Positions 1 through 11,757 of a DNA stretch of 64,000 nt are shown piece by piece. Every line of letters begins with the position of its first letter. The stretch's first letter is position 1. Location: positions 58,647,001 to 58,711,000 of the forward strand of contig CM075346.1 in NCBI GenBank assembly GCA_037693485.1. Direction: 5' to 3'. The notes beneath the pieces were generated by a model. The model ran no database searches and was not told the origin of the DNA. It saw only the letters and a program-made list of their open reading frames with translations. Made by a program: the position numbers and the translations under genes. This DNA comes from Kitagawia praeruptora (lineage: Eukaryota > Streptophyta > Magnoliopsida > Apiales > Apiaceae).

Positions 1-346
1 AAATCTTTTAATACTCTAATAACTCTCAAATCCCAAGTTTTTATAAATCTTAATAGCAGTAAGCCTCTTGCCTTCAACAATCTTCCCTTTTTCTTACACA
101 GTGAATGTAACACATAAATTTCTCAGATAATCAATTCCATTAAACAACATGGGTGACTCAAAAGGTCCCAAATTCACAATGTCATATGATATTATATTCT
201 TAAAAATATTACAAAAATCAGGGTTCTTACAAAAACTCATCGAATGTACGTGGTTCACCAACGGGAGTTTTAACAACGTCCTCAACACAAACATCCTCGG
301 GTAGTGTCTCCCATTTGGAACAAATGTCATCCAACTCTTTCAACAT
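1..346 (-). other. Gypsy sequence downstream of the protease (partial)
   Basis: Continues the reverse-strand gypsy frame after the protease. An acidic stretch reads for some 35 codons (DICSKWETLPEDVC within it) and then meets a TAA near 230. Another open frame covers 94-330 but has no domain I recognise. This is probably the protease-RT spacer of the element. RT itself is outside the window. Confidence 0.5.
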
Positions 347-1064
347 TTATTCCGAGGTCATATCCTTTAACGACTCATGATACTCTCGATTGGTTTCGTG
401 AATCCTTTGAAAATCCTCAACAAAAAGAGACTCAATCTCACTATCCTCAAGGTTTGACCAATTAACAATGTCATCAACAAGATTAACCCCTACTGTTTGT
501 TCATAAAGTTCATTGGGTTCTTTTCCGACATTAAAGATGTTAAGGTTAATGCTCATATTACCAAAAGTGAGTTTCATCGAACCATCCCTACAATTAATCA
601 AGGCATTGGATGTAGTAAGAAAAGGTCGTCCTAGAATAATCGGGATTTGGTTCTTAGGATTCGTGATGGGTTGAGTCTCGAGGACAACAAACTCAACCGG
701 GAAGATAAAATCACCAATTTTAATCAAGACATCTTCAATTAATCCCTTGGGCATTTTTATAGAACGATCGGCAAGTTGAAGTGTCATATTGGTCTTTTTG
801 AGCTCGCCTAAACCTAGGGCTTGATAAACGGAAAATGGAAGCAAGTTCACACTAGCACCTAAGTCAAGTAAAGCCTTGTCCACAAAAGTATTAACTATGA
901 CACATGAAATAGTTGGACAACCGGGGTCCTTGTACTTCACGGGAATTTGGTTAGAAAGAATTGAGCTCACTTGGGACGTCAAGAAGGCTTTCTTAGGGAC
1001 TTGGGTGGTTCGTTTATGAGTACACAACACTTTAAGACATTTCGCATAGGAGGGAACATATTGA
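347..1064 (-). pseudogene. Gypsy retropepsin-like aspartic protease domain
   Basis: Reverse-strand open frame of about 235 codons. It has the retropepsin signature: an active-site block DLGASVNLLP (usually DTGAS, here Thr to Leu, which is common in Athila-type elements) and the downstream hydrophobic block IPIILGRPFL. The protease would cut the gag-pol polyprotein in the cytoplasmic particle. The frame begins at the copia B insertion (1064), where its upstream half is displaced to 8944 and beyond. It ends at 347 with a stop. There is no start codon because it is an internal polyprotein segment, so an ATG-based ORF (from 1030) underestimates it. Confidence 0.85.
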
Positions 1065-2195
1065 TGTTAGTGTATACTGAAAATATTTAATTGAAGTATA
1101 TACATTTATTTCTGGCCTAGTTTTATTGAGAATCATTTGAATGTTTACATGATGTCTAATATTATATATTGTGGACAATCTAGTATCAAATGGGATACAG
1201 AATATTAGATTGTTAAATACGGTTTATATAATATAATAAGGTTCACAGTACAGGTGGTGTTGGACAATCCACTGGTATGGCTGTAGTATTATTTAGATTA
1301 GTTTATATTGACTAATAAATAATACTAGTATACTTTGTGTATATTGAACATGATCAAATTTAGAATTGTTCCCTTATACTGATTAAGAAGGAGAACTAAG
1401 ATTCTATGTTATTATTAATGCTTAGGTTCTTAATCCCGATATAGTAATTGACACGTGTATATTATTTACATGCTTTGATTTATATATGAAATAATTCTTT
1501 TGAATTATATCAATATATTTTGGGTGATGGAATTATATACATGGTGAATACTATTTATAAAAGGAATCCATGTCCTGATAATATTCGGGTTAATGATGTC
1601 CACTTGAAAGCTCAAAAAGAATTTAATTATGTGAAACCCTGCAGGTGGATTTATTAAGGCATAATTAAATAAAGGTTGAGTGGATGATCAAGGATAAAAG
1701 ATATTAATTAAATGAATTATCAATAATTTACTTAATTAATGGACATGCGATATTTTAAACATGGGGAATTTAATAAGCAAATAATATTGGAACCGAATTA
1801 ATTAATTAAATTACGGTATTAGGAAAGGTAGTGCAAATATTAATTCTTTAGTGGATTGAATTAATATTTAATGACATTGGGCTAGGCTTGGAATGTCATT
1901 GGGAGGCCTAACCTAATTATCCATGATCCCTGCTGTAGCCTATATATATTCCTATTCTCTTCTTGCTGAGGTTTGTTGGAAAAAAACATTAGGGTTTTTT
2001 TGGAGGCAGCCACCTTGAAGCAAGAAGAGAGGCAAAACTTGGGAACACGAAGGCCACACTTCACTCAAGGGGAATCGAGGAATACAGCAGAAGATCGACG
2101 TGGACTTGCATCGCTTGCACCGTAGCGATTAAGGTTGGTTTCTTGTTAATTAATTATATCAAAAATCGCAGGGCCACGATCTGATTGTCCCAACA
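1065..2195 (+). repeat. Copia B 5' LTR
   Basis: Starts TGTTAG, ends CCCAACA. It is 1131 bp against 1126 bp for the downstream copy. It contains a TATA-like run (tatatatattcc, about 1941-1952) that fits the LTR promoter. A 4-bp gap near 2096 and a 1-bp gap near 1890 account for the length difference. The bases after the LTR (attggtccatgtc) are a poor match to the usual initiator-Met primer site. Confidence 0.92.
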
Positions 2196-3805
2196 ATTGG
2201 TCCATGTCATAATTATATATGCATGTATATAGTGGTAGGCTTGTATAATCTGTTTTGCAGGTTGTTATCCACTATTATGGCCCTGTTTTTTATAATTATG
2301 TGATTGGATCCCACGTGGTTTAATCGTGGTTATTTTGTTTGGTTTCCACGTGGTTTATCGTGGTTGTAAATCACGAGGGTTGATCGTGTTAGAATAAATT
2401 TTACAAATTTAGTTTTGTATTAGATCTATTTTTTATGTAATTATTTGATGGATTTTGTAAAAATCCGGATATCTTGCAACATAATTATGTACGACCGAAG
2501 ATTAATGCTTCCGCTGCGTAAGCTTCCGGTGTGTTCTTGCTTCTGTTAAGCATAAAAATGATAGACAGCAACAGCAACCCAGGCGCGTGACCAGTGGCGC
2601 GTAAACCACACGCGCGTCACATGCACCACGGACGGGTGGATCACACGCGTGACTCGGCAACCCACCAACAGGCGCATAACAATATTTGATTGTTTTGTTG
2701 TTGTACTGTTTCTTCCGTGTATGATTAAGGTGCACAAGGCAGTGGACCCCATGCCGGTATCAAAAGGAAGGGCTAGTTGAAGCTTCGAAATTCCCGCAAC
2801 AATTTCGAATAAAAAGGGTTGCAGTAAATCAATTACAGGGGCCATAATAGTGGATTATTATTTTATTGTTTTTATTTTAATTCTGCTATTTTTTAATTAT
2901 TGTTTTAAATAATTATTATGTGTGTTGTTAATTATGTGTGTAATTTTTAATTGCATGTTTAACATAATTAGGACGACATGGACATAGATATTTTATTTAT
3001 TGCTTTAATTAAATGTTATATGTTGTTAAATTATGTGTGTATTTTGATTGCATGTTAGACATAATTGTAACGACATAGGCCCCATTTAATTTTAAAATTC
3101 CTCAATTTTAATAAAAATTCTAAGTGGGTGAGGGAATTAATTAGGAATTAAATCCCACGGTCTCCATTATTTTGTATGTAATATAACCTTTTAAATAATG
3201 TAGATGGTATATATGATCACCTATCGTGGCGTACTATTTACGGTATTATTAAAAGGTTTTGGAAATTACTAGAACAAAATTCTTAAATTAAATTACGAAT
3301 ATTGAAAGGTATACATGCCACCCAACGTGGCGTACCAAGTTTCATAGAATTCGATTAATTAGAAGGGTACCAATGATTGAATATAGATTTTCGATATTGA
3401 GAGAAAGGATGATTCTGTCTAGAAAGGGGTCTTAAGTGACGCCTCTTGACAATGCTCTCCCCGATCTGGGAATTATCCTATTATCGATTATTGATTTGCA
3501 ATATTTAATGGTGGCATCAGGTCGTATTATTATTAATTTAAGATTTGATAATGGTATACACTTAGCAATGAAAAATAATATATAGTCCACCCTAAGGTGG
3601 CGTATTATTTAGTAATAGAACCGAAGTAATATTTAAACAAATTTAAGTGGTATATATATCACCCATCGTGGCGTACCAGATACTTATGGTGTTTAAATAT
3701 TAGTGCATTAATTTTAATTAATTGTTAGAGGAAACCAATAGGTTTTAAGATTTGTGCAACTCTCTGATTATGTGTTACATGTATGATTCTCAGGATTAGA
3801 TCATT
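2196..3805 (+). other. Copia B untranslated leader with repeated small hairpins
   Basis: 1.6 kb between the 5' LTR and the gag ATG, without convincing coding sequence. 2280-2395 has a repeated CCACGTGG / ATCGTGG motif. 2580-2680 is a CpG-rich patch (several CGCG) in otherwise AT-rich DNA. Around 3200-3240, 3300-3340, 3575-3615 and 3650-3685 a related block recurs four times (consensus CACCYANCGTGGCGTAC), each copy able to form a short CAC/GTG or CCACC/GGTGG stem. Open frames on the minus strand here (for example 2546-2845) look accidental. Confidence 0.7.
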
Positions 3806-4610
3806 ATGGGCTTTAATCCACTATTCACCATACTTAAAGATAACAAATTACTGGACCGAACTATATTGAATGGAAACGTAATTTGGACATAGTGTTGACT
3901 GCCGAGGAGTACAAATTTTGCACTTATGAACCCAAGCCAGATCAGCCTGCTGAAGATGCTCCTGAAAGTGAGAAGGAGTATTATAAGCGGTGGGTTAAGG
4001 CTGATGAGATGTCGCGATGTTACATTCTGGCAGCAATGTCGGGTGTTTTGCAGCATCAACATCAAGCTATGCCCACAGCTTCAGATATGCTCTTTAATCT
4101 CAAGGAACTTTTTGGAGAACAGAATAGGGCTGCTAGGCAAGTAGCAATGAAGGCTTTAATGAACACTCAGATGGCTGAAGGAACACCTGTAAGGGATCAT
4201 GTTCTCAGGATGATGTCTCATCTGAATGAGATGGAGATCCTTGGTGTTGATATTGATGGGGAAACCCAGATCGATATCATCCTTATGATCTGCCCAAAAG
4301 TTTTGAGCAGTTCCGCTTGAATTACACTATGAACAAAATGATGTATAGTCTCGCGGAACTTCTGACAGAACTTCAGGCAGCTGAAGGACTCTTTAAGCAG
4401 AATGTTCAAGTGAATGTGGCTGAGAAAGCTTCTTCCTCTAAGCCGAAAGGCAAGAAGAAAAAAAAGGTTCAGACACAGAAAACTGGAAAGATTGTTAATG
4501 CAGTGGGAGTTCAAGGTGGTGTGAAAAAGCCTAAGGGCAAGTGCTTCAGGTGCAAGCAGTCAGGTCACTGGAAACAGGATTGTCCTCTTCCTAAGAAGAC
4601 AAACAATACT
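3806..4610 (+). pseudogene. Copia B gag (UBN2-type) with zinc knuckle, frameshifted
   Basis: Nucleocapsid/capsid part of the copia polyprotein. I place the start at ATG 3806 because the family N-terminus (MGFNPLFTILKDNKL) reads from there. One base appears to be missing near 3852 and the frame moves to that of 3883. A second frame change near 4291 moves it to the frame used by pol. UBN2-like helices follow (for example ELFGEQNRAARQ). The CCHC knuckle CFRCKQSGHWKQDC lies at about 4542-4583, after a lysine-rich stretch. Both frameshifts sit within otherwise well-conserved family sequence, so they are decay and not programmed sites. Confidence 0.85.
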
Positions 4611-7600
4611 GGTATGTCTCTTTCTCTAGTTACAGAAACATATAGAGCGACTATATCTACGAGCACTTGGTGTGTAGATACAAGAGCCACTGACCATGTT
4701 TGTAACTCTATGCAGGGGTTCCAGCAAACCAGAATGCTTAGAGATGGCGAGATATATGTGTTCATGGGGGATGCTATGAAAGTAGCAGTAGTTGCAGTTG
4801 GAATAATTACTTTATCTTTTGGCGATGATAGGATTTTGGTTTTGAACAATTGTCTTTATGTACCTTCATTTAGAAGGAATTTGATTTCGGTTTCTAAACT
4901 TGCTATGGATGGTTATAATGTTTGTTTGGATCATAATGTTTCTATTATGATGAATAAACGAGTTATATGTTCTAGTACATTGCAAGACAATTTGTATATA
5001 CTTAATCCTAGTCAACCAACATTGCAACCTAGGGAAATAAATAACGCATTTTCTAGCTCAAATAAAAGAAAGGAACCTTCTGGATAGAACCAAACATATC
5101 TTTGGCACTAAATATTAGGTCTTATTAACTTGAGGAGGATTCAAAGACTGGTAGTAGATGGGCCATTAGGCTCGTTGGCAGTGGAGCCATTTCCAGTTTG
5201 TGAATCCTGCTTGGAAGGTAAGATGACTAATAGGCCTTTTAAAGGAAAGGGGAATAGAGCCAAAGAAGTGTTAGAATTAGTTTATACTGATTCATGTGGA
5301 CCTATGAGTATCCAAGCAAGAGTAGGTTATGAGTATTTTGTCACTTTCATTGACGATTATTCTAGATACGGGTACATTTATTTGTTGCGCCGTAAGTCTG
5401 AGTGCTTTGAAAAATTCAAAGAGTACAAAACAAGTGCGGAGAAGCGACATCTTGGAAAATGTATCAAGTCACTACGATCAGATCATGGTGGCGAATACTT
5501 GCTTGGAGAATTTAGGGAATATTTATCAGAAAATGGGATTACATCCCAATTGTCTACACCTGGCACACCTCAATAGAATGGTGTAGCAGAGAGAAGGAAT
5601 CAGACTCTTTTAGAGAGTGTTAGATCGATGATGAGTTATTCGGATTTACCCAAGTCATTCTGGGGTTATGCTATAGAAACAGCGGCTTATCTTCTAAACT
5701 TGGTACCTTCTAAGTCGATTCCCAAGACTCCAATAGAATTGTGGACTGGTAGCAAACCAAGTCTAAGACATATTCGGATTTGGGGTTGTCCAGCAAATGT
5801 GCTGAACAAGAATGCGACCAAGCTAGAATCTCGTACAGATGTAAGGCTATTTGTAGGCTATCCTATGGGAACGAAAGGTTATTCATTTTATAGTCCTAGG
5901 GATCGAGATATCATTGTTAGCACCAATGCTAGATTCTTAGAGGAAGACTATATAATGAACCACAAACCCATGAGTAGTGTTGTTTTAGAGGAATTAGTGG
6001 GAGGGACAGATAATCCCCAAGTGCCAATAGTACAAGTAGAACAACCACAAGAAAATGCACATCTTGACACTAGTACCACACCAGTGCCTCGTCGTAGTGG
6101 GAGGGTTGTTCGACAACCTAAAAAATTCATGTTTTTGGGAGAGTCCTCGGACTTGGTCTCTGGTGAACATGACGAGGATCCCAGGACATACGATATGGTA
6201 ATTCTAGATAAAGATGCAGATCTTTGGCAAAAGGCAATGGAATCTGAGATGGAATCTATTTATTCCAATCAAGTTTGGGAGCTCGTGGAACCACCCAAAA
6301 GTGTAAAACCCGTTGGATGTAAGTGGATCTACAAGAAGAAAAGAGGATCTGAAAAAAAGGTAAAAGCCTGGAAAGCACGACTTGTTGCGAAAGGGTACAC
6401 TCAGAAAGAAGGGATCGATTATGAGGAAACCTTTTCGCCGGTTGTTATGCTTAAGTCGATCCGGATTCTTTTATCTATACCAGCTCATCTCGATTATGAG
6501 ATTTGGCAAATGGATGTCAAGATAGCTTTCCTTAATGGAAGTCTTGAAGAAACCATCTATATGTAGCAACCAAAAGGATTCATTAAGGAAGGCCAAGAGC
6601 ATCTGGTATATAAGCTTAAGAGGTCTATTTATGGACTTAAACAAGCTTCAAGGGACTGGAATATTCGTTTTGATCAGGCAGTCCAGTCATATGGATTTGA
6701 TCAAAGTCCAAGCGAATCATGCGTGTATAAGAGAAGTGAGGGTAATGCAGTGGTTTTTCTAGTACAATATGTAGATGACATTTTACTCATTGGAAACAAT
6801 GTTAAGATGTTGTCATCAGTAAAGGCATGGTTGTTCAAACAATTTGACATGAAGGACTTAGGTGAAGCGACATACATCCTTGGGATCAAAGTAATAAGGG
6901 ATCGCAAGAAAATGATGTTGGCTTTATCTCAAGAGCCTTACATTGATGAAGTATTAGCTCATTTTAACATGCAGAACTCCAAGAAAGGTTTTCTACCTTT
7001 TAAGCATGGAGTTGCTCTATCTAAGAAGCAGTGTCCTTCGACACCTAAGGATATAGAGAGCATGAAAGCAGTTCCTTATGCTTCGGCATGTGGAAGCTTA
7101 ATGTATGCTATGTTATGTACGAGGCCTGACATCTGCTTTGTTGTAGGCATGGTTAGTAGATATCAGTCAAACCCAGGTCAGGAACATTGGAGTGCAGTAA
7201 AAACTATACTCAAGTACCTGAGAAGGACTAAGGAGTATATGTTAATTTACAAGGCCTCAGATCTATTTCCTTTGGGATATACTGATTCAGATTTTCAATT
7301 AGATAGGGATAAGAGGAAATCAACCTCGGGATATGTTTTTACTTTTGGAGGTGGAGCCGTTATATGGAGGAGTGTAAAGCAGAAATGCATTGCAGACTCT
7401 ACCATGGAAGCCGAGTACGTGGCGGCCTCTGAGGCTGCAAAGGAGGCTGTATGGTTCAGGAACTTTCTTTTGGACTTGGATGTTGTACCTAATTTGCCTA
7501 GGAGTCTGACAGTGTATTGTGATAACACTGGTGCTGTGGCAAATTCAAAGGAACCGCGAGACCACAGAGCAGCTAAACATATTGAACGTAAGTATCATCT

Positions 7601-7721
7601 CATACGTGGAATCGTAAAGCGAGGAGATATAGTTGTGGCTCACATATCATCAGAAGACAACCGGGCAGATCCTTTCACGAAGAGCTTGCCACCAAGGCTT
7701 TTGACAGGCATATGGAAGTGA
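4611..7721 (+). pseudogene. Copia B pol: protease, integrase, RT, RNase H, with four in-frame stops
   Basis: A single frame from about 4293 to 7721, broken by TAG 5085-5087, TAA 5109-5111, TAG 5574-5576 and TAG 6564-6566. Domains in order: a protease remnant, WCVDTRATDH at about 4667 (expected DSGAT-like, the Gly is Arg here); the end of the GAG-pre-integrase; integrase core with Asp in LVYTDSCGP, Asp in SLRSDHGGEY, Glu in NGVAERRNQ; RT with catalytic YVDDILLIG at about 6768; RNase H with YTDSDFQLD, EAEYVA and YCDNTGAV. In an active copy this would copy the RNA and insert the DNA. The lineage resembles TNT1-94-type annotated polyproteins, but I cannot name the clade. Confidence 0.9.
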
Positions 7722-7817
7722 TAGGAGTCAGATGGATGGACACATAGTTTTTTGTGTAATAGTGGATTAAATAAACACTGATATACTCATAGAATATTTT
7801 GAGTATAAATGGGAGAT
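7722..7817 (+). other. Copia B 3' end and polypurine tract
   Basis: Short noncoding stretch after RNase H ending in the purine run aaatgggaga (about 7808-7816) directly before the 3' LTR. This is the expected position of the plus-strand primer. Confidence 0.7.
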
Positions 7818-8943
7818 TGTTAGTGTATACTGAAAATATTTATTTGAAGTATATACATTTATTTCTGGCCTAGTTTTATTGAGAATCATTTGAATGTTTA
7901 CATGATGTCTGATATTATATATTGTGGACAATCTAGTATCAAATGGGATACAGAATATTAGATTGTTAAATACGGTTTATATAATATAATAAGGTTCACA
8001 TCACAGGTGGTGTTGGACAATCCACTGGTATGGCTGTAGTATTATTTAGATTAGTTTATATTGACTAATAAATAATACTAGTATACTTTGTGTATATTGA
8101 ACAGGATCAAATTTAGAATTGTTCCCTTATACTGATTAAGAAGGAGAACTAAGATTCTATGTTATTATTAATGCTTAGGTTCTTAATCCCGATATAGTAA
8201 TTGACACGTGTATATTATTTACATGCTTTGATTTATATATGAAATAATTCTTTTGAATTATATCAATATATTTTAGGTGATGGAATTATATACATAGTGA
8301 ATACTATTTATAAAAGGAATCCATGTCCTGATAATATTCGGGTTAATGATGTCCCCTTGAATGCTCAAAAAGAATTTAATTATGTGAAACCCTGCATGTG
8401 GATTTATTCCGGCATAATTAAATAAAGGTTGAGTGGATGATCAAGGATAAAAGATATTAATTAAATGAATTATCAGTAATTTACTTAATTAATGGACATG
8501 CGATATTTTAAACATGGGGAATTTAATAAGCAAATAATATTGGAAGCGAATTAATTAATTAAATTACGGTATTAGGAAAGGTAGTGCAAATATTAATTCT
8601 TTAGTGGATTGAATTAATATTTAATGGCATTGGACTAGGCTCGAATGTCATTGGGAGGCCTAACCTAATTATCCATGATCCCTGCTGCAGCCTATATATA
8701 TTCATATTCTCTTCTTGCTGAGGTTTGTTGGAAAAAAACATTAGGGTTTTTTTGGAGGCAGCAACCTTGAAGCAAGAAGAGAGGCAAAACTTGGGAACAC
8801 GAAGGTCACACTTCACTCAAGGGGAATCGAGGAATACAGCAGAAGACGTGGACTTGCATCGCTTGCACCGTAGCGATTAAGGTTGGTTTCTTGTTAATTA
8901 ATTGTATCAAAAATCGCAGGGCCACGATCTGATTGTCCCAACA
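7818..8943 (+). repeat. Copia B 3' LTR
   Basis: 1126-bp direct copy of 1065-2195, same termini. It is followed at 8944 by the target duplication gttga and then by reverse-strand gypsy linker sequence. Confidence 0.92.
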
Positions 8944-9614
8944 GTTGAATCACGTCTAAAAGAGGAATGTTTATCTTGACTTGTTTGAATACTTCAAGAA
9001 TTTGCTCTATTTGGGCCGTTTGTTTAGGAGAGACGAGGCGTTGCGGGTAAGGAGCCTTCGGTTTAAAGATTCGTTCTTCTGGAATAGATTCCGAGGTTTT
9101 TCCACTCGAAGAAGACGGTTTGCTAGAAAGAGGTGATGATACGGGAATCGGAGTTTGATTTAAAAGATCGAGAATAGGGGTCGGTTCAACGTTCGATTTT
9201 TCTTCTTCTTCTTCGGGGGACTCGACTCCTACTCGGTTATTAACTCGATTTCCCGATCTTAAAGAGATGATGGGATTCACATTCTCATGAGGGTGTTGAT
9301 TGAGAGGAAACCTAGGATTGATCTCAGTTTGACTCGAAAATTTATTCTTCTCACGCTCATGGATGGCATTGGTTAATTGGATTACTTGAACCTCTAACTT
9401 AGACATGGCTTGAGTGCTAGCATGTAAAATTTGCCTATCTTGAGTCATGGTTTGCATGAAAGTTTGTTGAGATTGAGCCAAATTAATTGTTGATTTGAGA
9501 AGCGCATCGAGACTCTTTTCTAAGGAATTAAGTCACTTATCCGACTCATGAAAGCCGGGTGGGTGGGCGGGAGTTTGGGTCGGATAAGGAACATGATGTT
9601 GAAGCGGGAAAGAG
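8944..9614 (-). pseudogene. Gypsy gag-protease linker region
   Basis: Reverse-strand frame continuing gag. It contains a Gln/Ser-rich stretch (MAQSQQTFMQTMTQ), an acidic run (PEEEEEKSN) and a proline/serine-rich segment, then the block KAPYPQRLVSPKQ typical of Athila-type linkers just before the protease. A TGA at 9533-9535 interrupts the frame. An ATG-based ORF here seems to extend to 8894, but the bases below 8944 belong to the copia B LTR. Confidence 0.8.
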
Positions 9615-10799
9615 TTAGTTGACCTTATGAAAAATCGGGGGTTGAGATTGATGATTTGGGAAAGATGGAGGTGGAGATTGAAAGTTTTGGAACGAAGGAG
9701 GTTGAGATTGGAATTGAGGAGGTTGGAATTGTTGACCTTGACTCCATGAAAAATTCGGGTGATTTTTCCAACCGGGGTTATAAGTTGGAGAATAAGGATC
9801 ATTTCGAGGACCCGGTTGGAACATCGCGTTGACTTGTTGGAAATCTTGAGTTTGTATCCCTTGATTGGGTGAGTTATAATTTGAGCACATGGATACTTGG
9901 GAGGGAGACCCGTTGGTTTCTAAAGCTTCTAAACGTCGAGTAAGAGTGGCTAATTTGGCCTCGGTCGTGATAGAGTTACCAACTTGATGTAAACCCTTTT
10001 GATGCATGGTATCTATTGAATCGTTTGGTTTCTCGGGTTCTCTAAGGGGCTCCCTAGTCGATTCCCATAACATAGTCTTTTCCGCGAACTCTTCGAAAAA
10101 CTCCCATCCCTCGTCCTCGTCTTTCTCCATGAATTTCCCTTGGCAGATAGATTCCAACAATGCGGTTGTTGAACCATCTAAGGCCTCGTACACAATCTTA
10201 CAGAGCCTCCATTTTTCGATTCCGTGGTGGGGATATTGAGATAAAAGATTTTTAAAGCGGTCAAAACACGTCCGAAATGGTTCGTTGTATTTTTGAAAAA
10301 ATTGATTAATCTCATTCGTGAGTTTCGTAGTCTTGTGGTTTGGAAAGAATTTTTTAAGAAAGATGACTACGAAACCCTCCCACGTGGAAATCGAATTAAC
10401 GGGTAGACTATACAACCACTTTTTCGAATTATCTTTAAGGGTAAAGTTGATTAGTCTAAGCCGTATGGAGTCCTCGGAAAGCTGTTGGAGTTTTTGCAAA
10501 GCGGAAACCTCCTCGAATTCATGTAGAAAAAGATAAGGAACCTCACCTTCACTCCCGCGAAAATTAGGTAACATGCTAATTTGATGGGCTTTAATCTCGA
10601 AGTTATTACCATTAACGGGAGGAAGAGTGATACACGAGGGTTGGGCAGAACGGGTGGGATAGCAACGGTCCTTAAGAGACATGGCCATGGTTACTAATGG
10701 TTCGGAATTATCTAAAGACTCAGAATCAGACGAGGAAGAAATCTCACATGATGATCTCACTAGTTTAGCAGAATTATCCCTAAACCAAGTAGTTCGCAT
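9615..10799 (-). pseudogene. Gypsy gag (retrotrans_gag type)
   Basis: Reverse-strand ORF of 394 codons starting at ATG 10799. The capsid core is recognisable from about residues 90-230, with WLYSLPVNSISTWEGF and KKFFPNHKT, the hallmark of plant gypsy gag. The C-terminus is rich in Pro, Gln, Phe and Ser. Near 9620-9640 the family continuation moves to another frame (which reads PAHPPGFHESDK), so the ORF stop at 9615 is created by a frameshift. A serine/acidic N-terminal stretch precedes the core. No CCHC knuckle is seen in the part shown. Confidence 0.85.
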
Positions 10800-11733
10800 A
10801 AACCACGAAAGGAAACACGTAGCAAATAAGTGCGAAAAAATTTAAACACACAAAAGAACGGGTGAAAAATCAAAAGAAAAATTCTAAACCTAGGTTCCTT
10901 AATAAAATTAACTAGACCTTGCTCCTAACTTTAAGGACCACCAAAAATTCGGTAAATCAGAAATTATTCGGACCGATTTGGCCAGATAGGTGCAAGCATT
11001 GCCAAGAGGCTAAACACCAGTCTAGACACCAAATCCTAATTGGCCAGGTAAGCTTTCGCTTGCCTAGACACCAAAGAGTCGGAATAATAAAAGATTACCT
11101 CGTTTCTTAAGTACCTTCCTAATTGAGCGCGAACTTCCTAGAGGCCAACGTCTAATTAATTTTATTAAAGGCTAGGGTATGCAAAATGAAGAATTAATTG
11201 TTTTTGGGCCAAGGAAAGAGTGATGAAATCTCTTCCCTTATCTTGTAAGTGGTTTTGCCCTTAAGATTTATTTACAAATGATGCAACAAACAACGAAATA
11301 AAAATAAAAAAAAATTATAAACATTTATGGATGCTTAACTACGTGCTCTAATTAAAGAAAAGAAGAAATTTAACGTACCTTTGGGTCCTCCAGCGATCAC
11401 CACAATTATAAGGTACGAAAAATTAAAAACAAGAAAATAAAATTCTAGATGATGTGCCCTAAGTGTTTAAATGCATGATGCAACAATTATGTATTTATTA
11501 GCTAATTTTTTGGATTTTAAATTTTAAATTTTTTTTTTGTGATTTTCTTAAAATAAAAAGGCGAAAAGAGAGAAATACGGGTTACCGAAGCACGCTTCCA
11601 TAAATTTCAATTTATTCCAAGCTCCGAAAGAGGATTCCAGAAATTCCAAACTTTCCTAAAAAAACGAGATAAAATAATAAGACAAGTAAAACTATTCCGA
11701 AAAACTAAAAATTAAGGCGCGAAAAGTAATTAG
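10800..11733 (-). other. Gypsy 5' leader
   Basis: About 930 bp between PBS and gag, reading right to left. AT-rich, no coding sequence that I trust. The forward-strand 63-codon frame at 10919 has no recognisable content. Confidence 0.65.
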
Positions 11734-11751
11734 TCCCCGGCAGCGGCACCA
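11734..11751 (-). promoter_or_regulatory. Gypsy primer binding site (tRNA-Asp-like)
   Basis: On the reverse strand the site reads TGGTGCCGCTGCCGGGGA. The usual Athila-type primer site is TGGCGCCGTTGCCGGGGA, complementary to tRNA-Asp, so there are two changes. It lies six bases inside the LTR end, as expected for the minus-strand primer. Confidence 0.85.
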
Positions 11752-11757
11752 AAAACT

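Larger units (their letters stand above)
1065..8943 (+). mobile_element. Ty1/copia retrotransposon copia B (complete, decayed)
   Basis: Forward-strand element of 7.9 kb with two LTRs beginning TGTTAG and ending CCAACA. The flanking 5-bp target duplication is attga (1060-1064) and gttga (8944-8948), one mismatch. It interrupts the reverse-strand gypsy gag-protease frame, which resumes when the element and one target copy are removed. I count about 22 substitutions plus two small indels between the LTRs over about 1.13 kb, close to 98% identity, so it is much younger than its gypsy host. Gag-pol order is gag, protease, integrase, RT, RNase H, as in copia. At least two frameshifts and four in-frame stops make this copy non-autonomous. 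Confidence 0.93.

Noticed and set aside
2546..2845. 99-codon minus-strand ORF in the copia B leader
   Set aside because: Lies in the untranslated leader, antisense to the element, no family pattern.
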